A stretch of 6,460 nucleotides of DNA from an uncultured Lachnospiraceae bacterium (GTDB lineage: Bacteria; Bacillota; Clostridia; Lachnospirales; Lachnospiraceae), in the NCBI GenBank assembly GCA_910586095.1, contig CAJUHQ010000160.1, forward strand, positions 1-6,460, read 5' to 3'. A program made the position numbers and the translations under genes. Positions 1 through 6,296 of this stretch are shown one piece after another (the stretch's first letter is position 1; every line of letters begins with the position of its first letter). Under the pieces are notes generated by a model. The model was not told the DNA's origin. It made no database searches and saw only the letters and a list, made by a program, of their open reading frames with translations.

Positions 1-88
1 GCTGCGCAATGGGGCGCCTAAACGTATCTTCACGGTCTGCGCAGTAAATGCTCAGACCTGTCTGAACTGTTACTAAATAATCTTTTTA
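1..88. other. GC-rich edge segment with inverted repeats, no assignable gene
   Basis: This stretch is clearly richer in G and C than the AT-rich spacers elsewhere. It holds a 7-bp inverted repeat, CTGCGCA at 2-8 and TGCGCAG at 38-44, enclosing a GGCGCC palindrome at 13-18. A second perfect inverted repeat follows, TCAGAC at 52-57 and GTCTGA at 60-65. A plus-strand frame is open from 2 to a TAA at 74-76 (24 codons), and a minus-strand frame is open from about 76 to the left edge. Neither has a recognisable motif. It could be the end of a mobile or repeated element, a structured RNA end, or the tail of a gene outside the window. On the minus strand it lies just downstream of the acetyltransferase stop and could contribute to termination, but no good T-tract follows the stems. 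Confidence 0.35.
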
Positions 89-622
89 TTATGAATTTAG
101 ATCACATTCTAGTTGACAATCACATGGCTCCTTTTCCACATGCATCGCGTTGTACTCTTTTGCTTCAACACATCCCATTGTACGATAAAATGCTTGACTC
201 TCCACAGCAGAATGTGCTGATATATAAAGCTTGCTTGCTCCTTGTTCTTTTGCAAACATTTTTGCTTTCTCAAACAATACTTTCCCGATTCCCATACCAC
301 GCATGTCCTCAGAAACATGAATACTAGACAGATCTAGATATTGTTTGCGACTGCCAAACAACTCAGATTCCACACTGACAAATCCCTTTAATCCCCCCTC
401 TGCAAAAGCACCTACCACAAGGCCACCTGTCGTAATTGTATTGCGCAAATATGCAATCAATTCTACATAGTCCTGCTGTGTCCAATCATCCACAAAGGCA
501 ATATCCTTTATTTCCCATTTTCCATCAATCTTTCTCCAACACTTTGTTACATTCTGTCTTCTACAAAAACAAGCAAATAAATTGAAGTCTAATTCTTCTA
601 TCCCCACTTCCCGATATACCAC
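89..622 (-). CDS. GNAT-family N-acetyltransferase
   Basis: This 177-residue protein belongs to the Gcn5-related acetyltransferases, which move an acetyl group from acetyl-CoA to an amine. The cofactor-binding motif A is visible as RGMGIGK at residues 108-114, matching R/Q-x-x-G-x-G/A, and follows the strand LDLSSIHVS (97-104). The later strand KLYISAHS (131-138) and the helix ESQAFYRTMGCVEA (141-154) match motif B of the fold. The length is normal for a single-domain GNAT. The Cys-containing tail EPCDCQLE (165-172) looks characteristic of a clostridial subgroup. The start is GTG at 622, chosen because GGAGGA lies 8 nt upstream and no in-frame ATG is nearby. The substrate cannot be told: amino groups on small molecules, antibiotics or proteins are all possible. 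The gene lies 234 bp downstream of the sugar kinase on the same strand, but a strong hairpin between them suggests separate transcription. Confidence 0.9.
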   Translation of the reverse strand: MVYREVGIEELDFNLFACFCRRQNVTKCWRKIDGKWEIKDIAFVDDWTQQDYVELIAYLRNTITTGGLVVGAFAEGGLKGFVSVESELFGSRKQYLDLSSIHVSEDMRGMGIGKVLFEKAKMFAKEQGASKLYISAHSAVESQAFYRTMGCVEAKEYNAMHVEKEPCDCQLECDLNS

Positions 623-630
623 TGTGTAGT

Positions 631-636
631 TCCTCC
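631..636 (-). promoter_or_regulatory. Ribosome binding site of the acetyltransferase
   Basis: GGAGGA on the minus strand ends 8 nt before the GTG at 622. It is the only Shine-Dalgarno sequence near the 5' end of the frame, and it supports GTG as the true start. Confidence 0.8.
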
Positions 637-769
637 AATAACAAGTTTTGAATTCTTAACTAACCTATTTGATTTTTGTCGCAACAACTCTTTCATTCAT
701 ATACAGTTAATACATACATCCAAAACACATACTTTCATTTATAAAAAATACTTGGCGGCAATGATGTAT

Positions 770-832
770 TGACATATAAAGCAAAACATCCTCCACACAG
801 ATGACAACTTCCATCTGCTGCGGAAGATGTTT
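770..832 (-). terminator. Long imperfect hairpin, probable terminator of the sugar kinase
   Basis: The arms at 784-803 and 812-832 are complementary over about 20 bp. The only imperfections are two G-U wobbles and one bulged base, and the loop is 8 nt (804-811). On the minus strand the stem ends in GATGTTTT and continues into the T-rich TTTTGCTTTATATG, as expected for an intrinsic terminator. It lies about 25 bp after the kinase stop codon and about 150 bp before the acetyltransferase start. The stem is longer than a minimal terminator needs, so a further RNA-processing or stability role is possible. Confidence 0.75.
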
Positions 833-856
833 CCATCACCTTAATAGCACATTTTA

Positions 857-1891
857 TTATCTATTCATCTCTAGCTGTGGGCCTGTAGATTGATGATTTT
901 GAATAATTCCATCAATTTCTTTTAGATCTGATGAGGGCAAATCACCAGGTATAGTATTTTTTACTGCTGCTGTAGCATTACCGTACTCCATAGCTTTACG
1001 ACAATCCATATTGTGAGAAAGTAATCCATACAAAGCACCCGATATGTATGCGTCACCACTTCCAATCCGATCTACCACATCAATATTCTCATAAGGTTTT
1101 TCCTGCATATAGCAATCATTAATTGCATCATAAATACAAGATCCAAACGAATGAGTCTTAGGAGAATGAACAACGCGCTGTGTAGCGGCAACAACACTAA
1201 TACTGTACTCTTGTGTAAAGCTTTTCATCATCTCTTGAACGGTACCTTCCTTTTTAAAGGTCAGCCGTGCTGTCTCCTCAGAGCAGAAAAATACATCCAC
1301 ATATGGAAGAATCTGCTCAATACACTCCCTAGCTTGTTCACCTGTCCAAAGATTTCCGCGGAAGTTTACATCAAAGGAAATTAATGTCCCATTTTCTTTA
1401 AAACGTTTAATCATTTCAATGGCAGTGTTTCTTGTCTTTTGTCCCAAGGCAAGTGTGATCCCTGTCGTGTGGAAACAGCGCGCCGAAGTGAACATCTCCT
1501 CTGGGAAATCTTCTATTGTGATATCTGTAAATGCTGTATTTTTTCTATCATACACTACATTGGGCTTTCTAGGATGTGCGCCATATTCATAATAATAAAT
1601 ACCAAGTCGCGAATCTTTTGCCTTGTCATATACTAAATAGTCATCACTCACTCCACAAAATCGAACACGATTTTGTATATATCGTCCTAAATCATTAGCA
1701 GGAACTCTTGAAATAATACCTGTGCGCAATCCCAAAAGTGAAGTTCCTGATACCACATTGAGTTCTGCACCTCCTGCTTGCTTTTGAAATGCATCTCCTC
1801 TAGTCAGTCGCTCATTGACTGGCGGCGACAAACGCAATAAAATTTCTCCAAGCGCCAACAAGTCAAATTCTCTTCTTTTAACCTTATCCAT
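857..1891 (-). CDS. kdgK: PfkB-family sugar kinase, 2-keto-3-deoxygluconate kinase type
   Basis: This 344-residue protein is a ribokinase/PfkB-fold carbohydrate kinase. Members of this subgroup phosphorylate 2-keto-3-deoxygluconate to its 6-phosphate in hexuronate and pectin breakdown, upstream of KDPG aldolase, in the cytoplasm. Visible signs, numbered from the ATG, are the N-terminal strand LLALGEILLRLSP (11-23), the PfkB signature 1 region with GGAELNVV (40-47), the central FDVNFRGNLW (173-182), and the C-terminal anion-hole motif DRIGSGDAYISG (274-285). In that motif Asp280 is the expected catalytic base; the usual GAGD is GSGD here. The length matches the family. ATG at 1891 is preferred over an in-frame GTG at 1900, because GAGG ends 8 nt before the ATG but directly abuts the GTG. 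No aldolase, isomerase or transporter gene is in the window, so the exact sugar is inferred. Fructokinase or another ketose kinase remains possible. Confidence 0.88.
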   Translation of the reverse strand: MDKVKRREFDLLALGEILLRLSPPVNERLTRGDAFQKQAGGAELNVVSGTSLLGLRTGIISRVPANDLGRYIQNRVRFCGVSDDYLVYDKAKDSRLGIYYYEYGAHPRKPNVVYDRKNTAFTDITIEDFPEEMFTSARCFHTTGITLALGQKTRNTAIEMIKRFKENGTLISFDVNFRGNLWTGEQARECIEQILPYVDVFFCSEETARLTFKKEGTVQEMMKSFTQEYSISVVAATQRVVHSPKTHSFGSCIYDAINDCYMQEKPYENIDVVDRIGSGDAYISGALYGLLSHNMDCRKAMEYGNATAAVKNTIPGDLPSSDLKEIDGIIQNHQSTGPQLEMNR

Positions 1892-1897
1892 ACCTTG

Positions 1898-1903
1898 CAC
1901 CTC
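1898..1903 (-). promoter_or_regulatory. Ribosome binding site that decides the kinase start
   Basis: GAGGTG on the minus strand has its GAGG core 8 nt before the ATG at 1891. The last three bases of this site are themselves the in-frame GTG at 1900-1898, so starting there would leave no Shine-Dalgarno spacing. This argues for the shorter, 344-residue kinase. Confidence 0.7.
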
Positions 1904-1938
1904 ATTTTAAATTTGTTGACTATAACCGACATCATGTA

Positions 1939-1980
1939 AAGTCTATTATTTGTCAAGCCAGACAATCCAGTCATAGACTT
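1939..1980. repeat. Nested inverted repeat upstream of the sugar kinase
   Basis: The outer arms AAGTCTAT (1939-1946) and ATAGACTT (1973-1980) are perfectly complementary. Inside them lies a second pair, TTGTC (1950-1954) and GACAA (1961-1965). The whole could be an operator or a hairpin in the leader of the kinase, whose ATG is about 50 bp away. The minus strand reads TTGACA at 1956-1951, a perfect -35 hexamer, but no convincing -10 follows at the right distance. The repeat overlaps the 3' end of the gene remnant at 1946-2080, so it may instead be a leftover of that gene's end. Confidence 0.4.
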
Positions 1981-2080
1981 CTACATTAAATCCCATTGAT
2001 TTACTTTTGTAAATATCCACGAATTTCTCCGTACTGTAAGCTCTTTCAAGAATCAGTTTATCATACCCATGCCTAAAATT
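1946..2080 (-). pseudogene. C-terminal remnant of an unrecognised protein gene
   Basis: On the minus strand a 44-codon frame runs from just after an in-frame TAG (2083-2081) to a TAA at 1948-1946. It has no start codon with a ribosome binding site; the only internal ATG is 29 codons in. The peptide is protein-like in composition, with alternating charged and hydrophobic residues: it includes YDKLILERAYSTEKF, then KSKSMGF, and ends VEVYDWIVWLDK. That is unlike the low-complexity translations of the surrounding spacer. I read it as the surviving 3' end of a decayed or deleted gene that once preceded the kinase on the same strand. No family was recognised, and a chance open frame cannot be excluded. 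Confidence 0.4.
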
Positions 2081-2563
2081 CTACCTTTTTCTAAAAAGAA
2101 ACAAGTATTATTATCCTATTCTGAAGCATATTATCCCATTGTGAATGTCATGTTCAATAAAGGAGCAAAAAATCAAAAACACAAGACAGATCATTAGCAC
2201 CACTCTATTCCAAACCAAATCATGACAGACAACAAAAAAACATTACAAAATCCCTCATATCTCTATTTTATTTGATTTTAGCACATGCAAAAAAATCTAT
2301 TTTATTTTTTAGAATGAAGTATTATAATAAATCCACCCATACTTGGAATCTGCAATATAGTAAAACTATGGATTTTAGAATGAGTGACAGAAATACACTC
2401 TGCACAACGTTTCAAACAACTGCTCATTCCACAAATGGCAATCAATAAAATTGTTTTAGCAAAAACATGTTGTATTTAATTATAAGATACACAACTATAA
2501 TGCCTTTGCAGAAATATTTTAAAAGATGTATTTTAGGAGATCCTGTATCTTCTTTTCTCCTTC
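2081..2563. other. A-rich, G-poor non-coding region
   Basis: This stretch has no supported gene. The plus strand is notably rich in A and poor in G. It holds short repeated words, including TCTATTTTATTT at 2262-2273 and 2296-2307, and TTTTAGAATGA at 2307-2317 and 2373-2383. A plus-strand frame stays open for 95 codons (2161-2448), but it has no start codon with a ribosome binding site and a Lys/Ser/Thr-rich, non-domain-like translation. A TATAAT at 2323-2328 lacks a good -35. It may be a decayed region or a long regulatory spacer for the divergent kinase and htrA genes. Confidence 0.6.
2111..2150. repeat. Two tandem copies of a 20-bp motif
   Basis: TTATCCTATTCTGAAGCATA (2111-2130) is followed directly by TTATCCCATTGTGAATGTCA (2131-2150), with 14 of 20 positions identical. 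The shared core is TTATCC-Y-ATT-S-TGAA. A spacing of 20 bp is close to two helical turns, as is common for tandem regulator sites. A third related copy lies at 2564-2583, near the htrA promoter. The pair is about 220 bp upstream of the kinase start and 550 bp upstream of htrA. Confidence 0.5.
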
Positions 2564-2583
2564 TCATCCTATTGTGAATTTCA
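2564..2583. promoter_or_regulatory. Third motif copy and dyad upstream of the htrA promoter
   Basis: TCATCCTATTGTGAATTTCA matches the copy at 2131-2150 at 17 of 20 positions. Its 3' half also belongs to a perfect dyad, TGTGAA-T-TTCACA (2573-2585). It ends about 25 bp before the proposed -35 of htrA, a typical place for an activator site. The binding protein is unknown. In Bacillus the two-component regulator CssR controls htrA, but I cannot show that this is its site. Confidence 0.4.
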
Positions 2584-2608
2584 CAGTTTTATCACATTTA
2601 GATAACAA

Positions 2609-2638
2609 TTGAAACACAATTTACTTATATAGTATAAC
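2609..2638 (+). promoter_or_regulatory. Probable sigma-A promoter of htrA
   Basis: TTGAAA (2609-2614) and TATAAC (2633-2638) are separated by 18 bp and each differs from the consensus at one position. Transcription would begin near 2645, giving a leader of about 57 nt before the htrA start at 2702. Confidence 0.55.
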
Positions 2639-2701
2639 CATAACAACGATATCCACCAAACAATTACCAAAACCATTTTCGATTTTGAAAGGAGACTATA
2701 T

Positions 2702-4177
2702 ATGGAACTGGGAAATAATAACAATAGCAATCAAAGTCAATGTTATAATGATGTTGCATGGAATAACAACACAGTCATACAGGCACCTCCTGCTATTTTA
2801 AATAAAAAACAAAAAAACTCAGGAAATTTTAAGAAAAAAGTGATTCCTGTCGTATGTTTAGGTCTAATTTTTGGAGTAACTGCGGGCGCCTCCTTTAGTG
2901 CCCCTGCCTACTTAGCAACAAGAGAACTCAAACAAACCAAGGCTGAAATCGAACAGATGCAGGAGGATTTAGCTGCTATTTATTCCAACAAGCCTTCTAT
3001 AAACACCACAACAGATTCGCTTTCTACCTCAAATGTTTCCTACAATGCAGACAAAAACGCAACCATAACAGCCATTGCTCAAAACTGCTTACCTAGTGTT
3101 GTGTCCATCACCAATAAAGGGATCACAGAAGTTAGAACCATGTTTGGCACTTACCAACAAGATACTACTAGCAGTGGTTCTGGTATTATTATCGGTCAAA
3201 ACGACTCTGAGCTTTTGATTGTCACAAACTATCATGTTATATCCGGAAGCAATGAACTTAGTGTAATCTTTAGTTATGATGAAGATAGTGACAATCCTTC
3301 TCTTGTCAGTGCTAAAATCAAAGGGTATGAGGCAGACAAAGATCTAGCTGTTATTTCTGTATCTCTCTCTGATATCACGGAAGATATGCGTTCCCAAATT
3401 AAAATAGCAACCATTGGAAATTCTTCAAACTTAGTGCTTGGTCAAGAAGTCGTAGCAATTGGTAATGCTCTTGGATATGGCCAGTCTGTTACTACAGGGA
3501 TTATTAGCGCACTAAACCGCGAAGTTACTGTATCCGATGATAATGGTGGCACCATCACCAACAAATTGATTCAGACAGATGCTGCTATCAATCCAGGTAA
3601 CTCGGGCGGAGCGCTCCTAAATATGAACGGTGAACTGATTGGTATTAACTCTGTAAAAGTTTCTTCAAGCTCTGTGGAAGGAATGGGTTATGCCATCCCA
3701 ATTTCTGATGTACAGTCTATTATTGAGGAACTAATGCTTAAAGAAACACGGGACGTCGTTGAGGAAACTGCTCAGGGATATCTAGGGATTGGTGGTACTG
3801 ATGTGACAAGTGAGATTTCAAAAACATACGATATGCCAATTGGTATATATATCAATACCATCTATGATAATTCACCTGCAAAAGCAGCAGGACTTGCAAA
3901 AGGTAATATTATCACCAAATTTGATGGTCAAACAGTAAGGTCCATGAGCGAACTCAAGTCACTGCTCACCTATTATCGCGCAGGCGAAACAGTGGATATT
4001 ATCGCTATGGTACAAAGTGCCGATGGGTACTCTGAACAGACTTTTCAGCTTACTCTTGGGACAAAAGAAGTGTTAGGTGATGACGCAAACTCTTCCAATG
4101 ACACACAAGTGCAACCTGAATCTCCCTCTGGTGGCTATTACAATCCATTTGACTTCTGGTCAAACTTCCCTTATTAA
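2702..4177 (+). CDS. htrA: HtrA/DegP-like membrane-anchored serine protease with PDZ domain
   Basis: This 491-residue protein is a trypsin-fold protease of the HtrA family, which degrades misfolded exported proteins at the cell surface. An Asn-rich cytoplasmic tail (1-43) and KKK (44-46) precede one membrane segment (about 47-69), so the rest should lie outside. A short predicted coiled coil follows (75-97), then a flexible Ser/Thr-rich linker. The protease domain spans about 118-345, with the catalytic triad His178 (TNYHVI), Asp214 (ADKDLAV) and Ser301 (NPGNSGGAL), all intact. A single PDZ domain (about 358-452) opens with the ligand-binding loop YLGI (360-363). The C-terminus ends in an acidic, Ser- and aromatic-rich tail. 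One anchor plus one PDZ is the usual Gram-positive arrangement. AAAGGAG at 2688-2694 lies 7 nt before the ATG and fixes the start. The gene is monocistronic, with its own promoter and terminator. Confidence 0.95.
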   Translation: MELGNNNNSNQSQCYNDVAWNNNTVIQAPPAILNKKQKNSGNFKKKVIPVVCLGLIFGVTAGASFSAPAYLATRELKQTKAEIEQMQEDLAAIYSNKPSINTTTDSLSTSNVSYNADKNATITAIAQNCLPSVVSITNKGITEVRTMFGTYQQDTTSSGSGIIIGQNDSELLIVTNYHVISGSNELSVIFSYDEDSDNPSLVSAKIKGYEADKDLAVISVSLSDITEDMRSQIKIATIGNSSNLVLGQEVVAIGNALGYGQSVTTGIISALNREVTVSDDNGGTITNKLIQTDAAINPGNSGGALLNMNGELIGINSVKVSSSSVEGMGYAIPISDVQSIIEELMLKETRDVVEETAQGYLGIGGTDVTSEISKTYDMPIGIYINTIYDNSPAKAAGLAKGNIITKFDGQTVRSMSELKSLLTYYRAGETVDIIAMVQSADGYSEQTFQLTLGTKEVLGDDANSSNDTQVQPESPSGGYYNPFDFWSNFPY

Positions 4178-4274
4178 TGGAGGGTACACTACCTGCACTT
4201 TTCAAATATATGTTCGCTTTTTATTACACTATGATTACAAGTATTTATTCGAAAAACTTTTCTCATATCTCCTT

Positions 4275-4307
4275 TAACACAGCGGTCTTATTCATATCAC
4301 TGTGTTA
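4275..4307 (+). other. Hairpin preceding the htrA terminator
   Basis: TAACACAG (4275-4282) and CTGTGTTA (4300-4307) form a perfect 8-bp stem with a 17-nt loop. It is about 100 nt past the htrA stop and directly before the terminator stem. It has no T-tract of its own and may protect the 3' end or be incidental. Confidence 0.4.
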
Positions 4308-4310
4308 GGT

Positions 4311-4345
4311 AAAATACAGGTTTTTAACAACCTGTATTTTATTTT
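4311..4345 (+). terminator. Intrinsic terminator of htrA
   Basis: AAAATACAGGTT (4311-4322) pairs perfectly with AACCTGTATTTT (4329-4340) around a 6-nt loop. The stem ends in TTTT and runs into ATTTT. The A-tract on the 5' side would allow some function in the opposite direction. Confidence 0.85.
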
Positions 4346-4611
4346 GAGGTATACAAATATAGAACAATTTGATATACTTAGCTATATCTTTTTTGGATGT
4401 TTTGCAATAGTTTTATCATAACAGATCCAGATGTTATAGAATAGACAAATGCACAACATAGGTCAACTAGTGTACTGCCTTTTTCATATCTAGTAAAACT
4501 TCGTAGAATATTTTTCTGAATGTGCAATTAATCATAAGTCATAGCATAACAATGGATACGCCATGACTTCAAAAATGAGAATAGTATTATCAGAAAAATA
4601 TGTTGGGATCT
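4346..4611. other. Spacer between htrA terminator and carbamate kinase, no supported gene
   Basis: This AT-rich stretch contains no gene that can be supported. A 22-codon minus-strand frame (4467-4535) contains a protein-like run, RKIFYEVLLDMKK, but has no ribosome binding site and is too short to call. A 7-bp inverted repeat, AAGTCAT (4536-4542) and ATGACTT (4563-4569), flanks a 20-nt loop without a T-tract. Confidence 0.5.
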
Positions 4612-4640
4612 TTGCCTGAATATGAGCTAGACAGCACAAT
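4612..4640 (+). promoter_or_regulatory. Possible promoter of the carbamate kinase
   Basis: TTGCCT (4612-4617) and CACAAT (4635-4640) are 17 bp apart, each with four of six consensus positions. The -10 overlaps a small dyad, GCAC-AATA-GTGC (4634-4645), which might be an operator. The hexamers are weak and no better pair was found. Confidence 0.3.
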
Positions 4641-4663
4641 AGTGCAATTTTTAATCATTCTAC

Positions 4664-4670
4664 AGGAGGT
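4664..4670 (+). promoter_or_regulatory. Ribosome binding site that decides the carbamate kinase start
   Basis: AGGAGGT is a near-perfect Shine-Dalgarno sequence. Its AGGAGG core lies 7 nt before the ATG at 4677, while an in-frame TTG at 4671 directly abuts the site. The ATG is therefore preferred. Confidence 0.85.
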
Positions 4671-4676
4671 TTGCAT

Positions 4677-5609
4677 ATGAGCAAGCAAAAAGTAGTGGTT
4701 GCACTTGGACATGACGCCCTTGGTTCCACCACTCTAAAGCAACTTGACGCCGTAAAAAAAACAGCAAAGGCCCTAGCTGACTTAGTCGAAGCAGACTATC
4801 AACTAACCATCACTCACAGCAATGGGCCTCAAATAAGTATGATCCACAAGGCAATGAGCGAATTGCATCGTATTTATACAGACTACACCCCTGCGCCTAT
4901 GTGCGTATGTTCCGCAATGAGTCAAGGTTATGTGGGTTATGATATCCAGAACGCATTGAAATCCGAACTCTTACGACGCGGTATTTCTAAGCCCGTCAGT
5001 ACCCTGTTGACTCAAGTAACTGTAGATCCTTATGATGATGCCTTTTATGAGCCCAAAAAGGCACTTGGCCGCTATATGTCAAAAGAGGATGCAGATCTTG
5101 AAGTCAACAAAGGAAATTATATTGTCCAGGAGGCCAAAGGCTATCGCAGAGTTGTGGCAGCTCCGCATCCTATTGATATTGTGGAGATTGATGCCATCAA
5201 AACACTAGCCGATGCCGATCAAGTAGTCATTGCCTGTGGTGGAGGTGGCATCCCTGTCATTGAACAGCAACACATTTTAAAAGGTGCTTCTGCTGTCATT
5301 GAAAAAGATAGTATCGCTGGAAAACTTGCTACAGATTTACAGGCTGATGAACTCATTATCCTCACTAGCGTTGATTATGTATTTTTGCATTATGGGCAAG
5401 AAAATCAAACGCCCATCAAAACGATGTCAGTTGAGCAGGCCAAGTTGTATATCTGCGACGGACAATTTGGCGAAACTGATATGCTACCAAAGATCATGGC
5501 GGCAATCTCATATCTGAGCGCGGTTCCTTCCGGAAAAGCCATCATCACTTCTCTTGATAAAACTGCCGATATTATCAGCGAAAAAACTGGAACCATTATC
5601 ACTAGTTAA
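4677..5609 (+). CDS. arcC: Carbamate kinase (divergent clostridial type)
   Basis: This 310-residue protein is of the amino-acid-kinase fold and normal length for carbamate kinase, which makes ATP and carbamate from carbamoyl phosphate and ADP, usually as the last step of arginine, agmatine or purine-derivative fermentation. Recognisable blocks are THSNGPQIS (47-55; family THGNGPQVG), TQVTVDPYDDAF (112-123), GYRRVVAAPHP (155-165), ACGGGGIPV (187-195), AVIEKD (206-211) and a C-terminal AIITSL (288-293). The N-terminal phosphate loop reads ALGHDALG (9-16) instead of the common ALGGNAL, and the late GSMxPK block reads TDMLPK. These look like subgroup features rather than damage, because the frame is intact and the other blocks are kept. 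No arginine deiminase, ornithine carbamoyltransferase or antiporter gene lies in the window, so it is not part of a compact arc operon here. A related amino-acid-kinase activity is the main alternative. Confidence 0.93.
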   Translation: MSKQKVVVALGHDALGSTTLKQLDAVKKTAKALADLVEADYQLTITHSNGPQISMIHKAMSELHRIYTDYTPAPMCVCSAMSQGYVGYDIQNALKSELLRRGISKPVSTLLTQVTVDPYDDAFYEPKKALGRYMSKEDADLEVNKGNYIVQEAKGYRRVVAAPHPIDIVEIDAIKTLADADQVVIACGGGGIPVIEQQHILKGASAVIEKDSIAGKLATDLQADELIILTSVDYVFLHYGQENQTPIKTMSVEQAKLYICDGQFGETDMLPKIMAAISYLSAVPSGKAIITSLDKTADIISEKTGTIITS

Positions 5610-5680
5610 TACTATGCTAAAATTATAATAATGTCCTATCATAATCATTTAAATTTCTTATAACGTAAGCAATTACAACC

Positions 5681-5720
5681 TGTAGTGTCTGACTCATACT
5701 CAGACACTACATTATTGTAT
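5681..5720 (+). terminator. Terminator between convergent carbamate kinase and lspA
   Basis: TGTAGTGTCTGA (5681-5692) and TCAGACACTACA (5700-5711) form a perfect 12-bp stem with a 7-nt loop. The plus strand continues TTATTGTATT, a modest T-rich tail. It lies about 70 bp after the carbamate kinase stop and about 70 bp past the lspA stop, so it may also serve the minus strand, where the tail is poorer. Confidence 0.75.
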
Positions 5721-5781
5721 TGGCTATCTAACAATTCTGTCTAACTAGTTTGTCAATCTGTACTATCAAAAAAACAAATCA

Positions 5782-6276
5782 TCACTTTTTCCCAAATAAT
5801 TCTGCTACTACTATAAGCGCTGCACCTGCAAAAATGCCAAAATCGGCTATATTAAAAACAATTGTACTACAACGTTTTGACCATTTTGTAAGTAATGGAT
5901 GACCTACTTTTTTTGTCATAGGAGCAAACGAAAAATAATCCACAACATAGGATCGTCTGCATCGATCATATGTATTGCTATACGCACCTCCTATAATAAG
6001 CGCTAACCCTGTCTTAAGCATCTTTTTTTCTTCTCTACCAAATGCTACTAGCAGTCCTCCTGTCACAAGTATTGTACATGCTACAGACAAATATACCACA
6101 AATGTTGGATGACTCTCTCCAATATTAAGTAGCGCTCCTTTGTTATGAGATCTTTTTAATAGTATTTTGCCCCCCAATATGGGATGTGTTTCCCCAATCT
6201 CCATATTTTTTTCTATGTATGATTTTATTGTGCTGTCTAGCGCAAAAAGAGACAAAACAATCAAACTATAAGCCAT
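5782..6276 (-). CDS. lspA: Signal peptidase II family protein (LspA-like)
   Basis: This 164-residue protein belongs to the aspartic membrane proteases that cut the signal peptide from prolipoproteins after lipid attachment. The two catalytic aspartates are in place: Asp104 in SNTYDR (100-105) and Asp145 in FNIAD (141-145). The conserved Asp14 and Lys18 of the first helix and the HNKGA block (44-48; family HNxGA) are also present. Hydrophobic segments lie at about 2-15, 58-80, 87-100 and 139-159, giving the usual four-helix layout. It departs from the classical motif at two glycines, replaced by Ser100 (usual GN) and Ser109 (usual RRGYVVD), and has a longer loop at about 117-137. It therefore looks like a divergent or second LspA. 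ATG at 6276 is supported by AGGAGGA 7 nt upstream (6290-6284). A strong terminator lies only about 20 bp upstream of the start. Confidence 0.85.
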   Translation of the reverse strand: MAYSLIVLSLFALDSTIKSYIEKNMEIGETHPILGGKILLKRSHNKGALLNIGESHPTFVVYLSVACTILVTGGLLVAFGREEKKMLKTGLALIIGGAYSNTYDRCRRSYVVDYFSFAPMTKKVGHPLLTKWSKRCSTIVFNIADFGIFAGAALIVVAELFGKK

Positions 6277-6296
6277 CTACCAATCCTCCTCTTCCT

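Noticed and set aside
1439..1636. Plus-strand frame inside the sugar kinase gene
   Set aside because: It is a shadow of the minus-strand kinase, with no ribosome binding site and no recognisable protein.
2314..2448. 44-codon plus-strand frame starting with ATG
   Set aside because: No Shine-Dalgarno sequence precedes it (poly-T/A instead), and the translation has no domain-like pattern.
2285..2470. Minus-strand frame with a Cys-rich translation in the htrA upstream spacer
   Set aside because: It is about 55 codons long, lacks a start with a ribosome binding site, and matches nothing I recognise. It is likely chance.
4467..4535. 22-codon minus-strand frame containing RKIFYEVLLDMKK
   Set aside because: It looks slightly protein-like, but it is very short and has no ribosome binding site; recorded only as a possible trace of a decayed gene.
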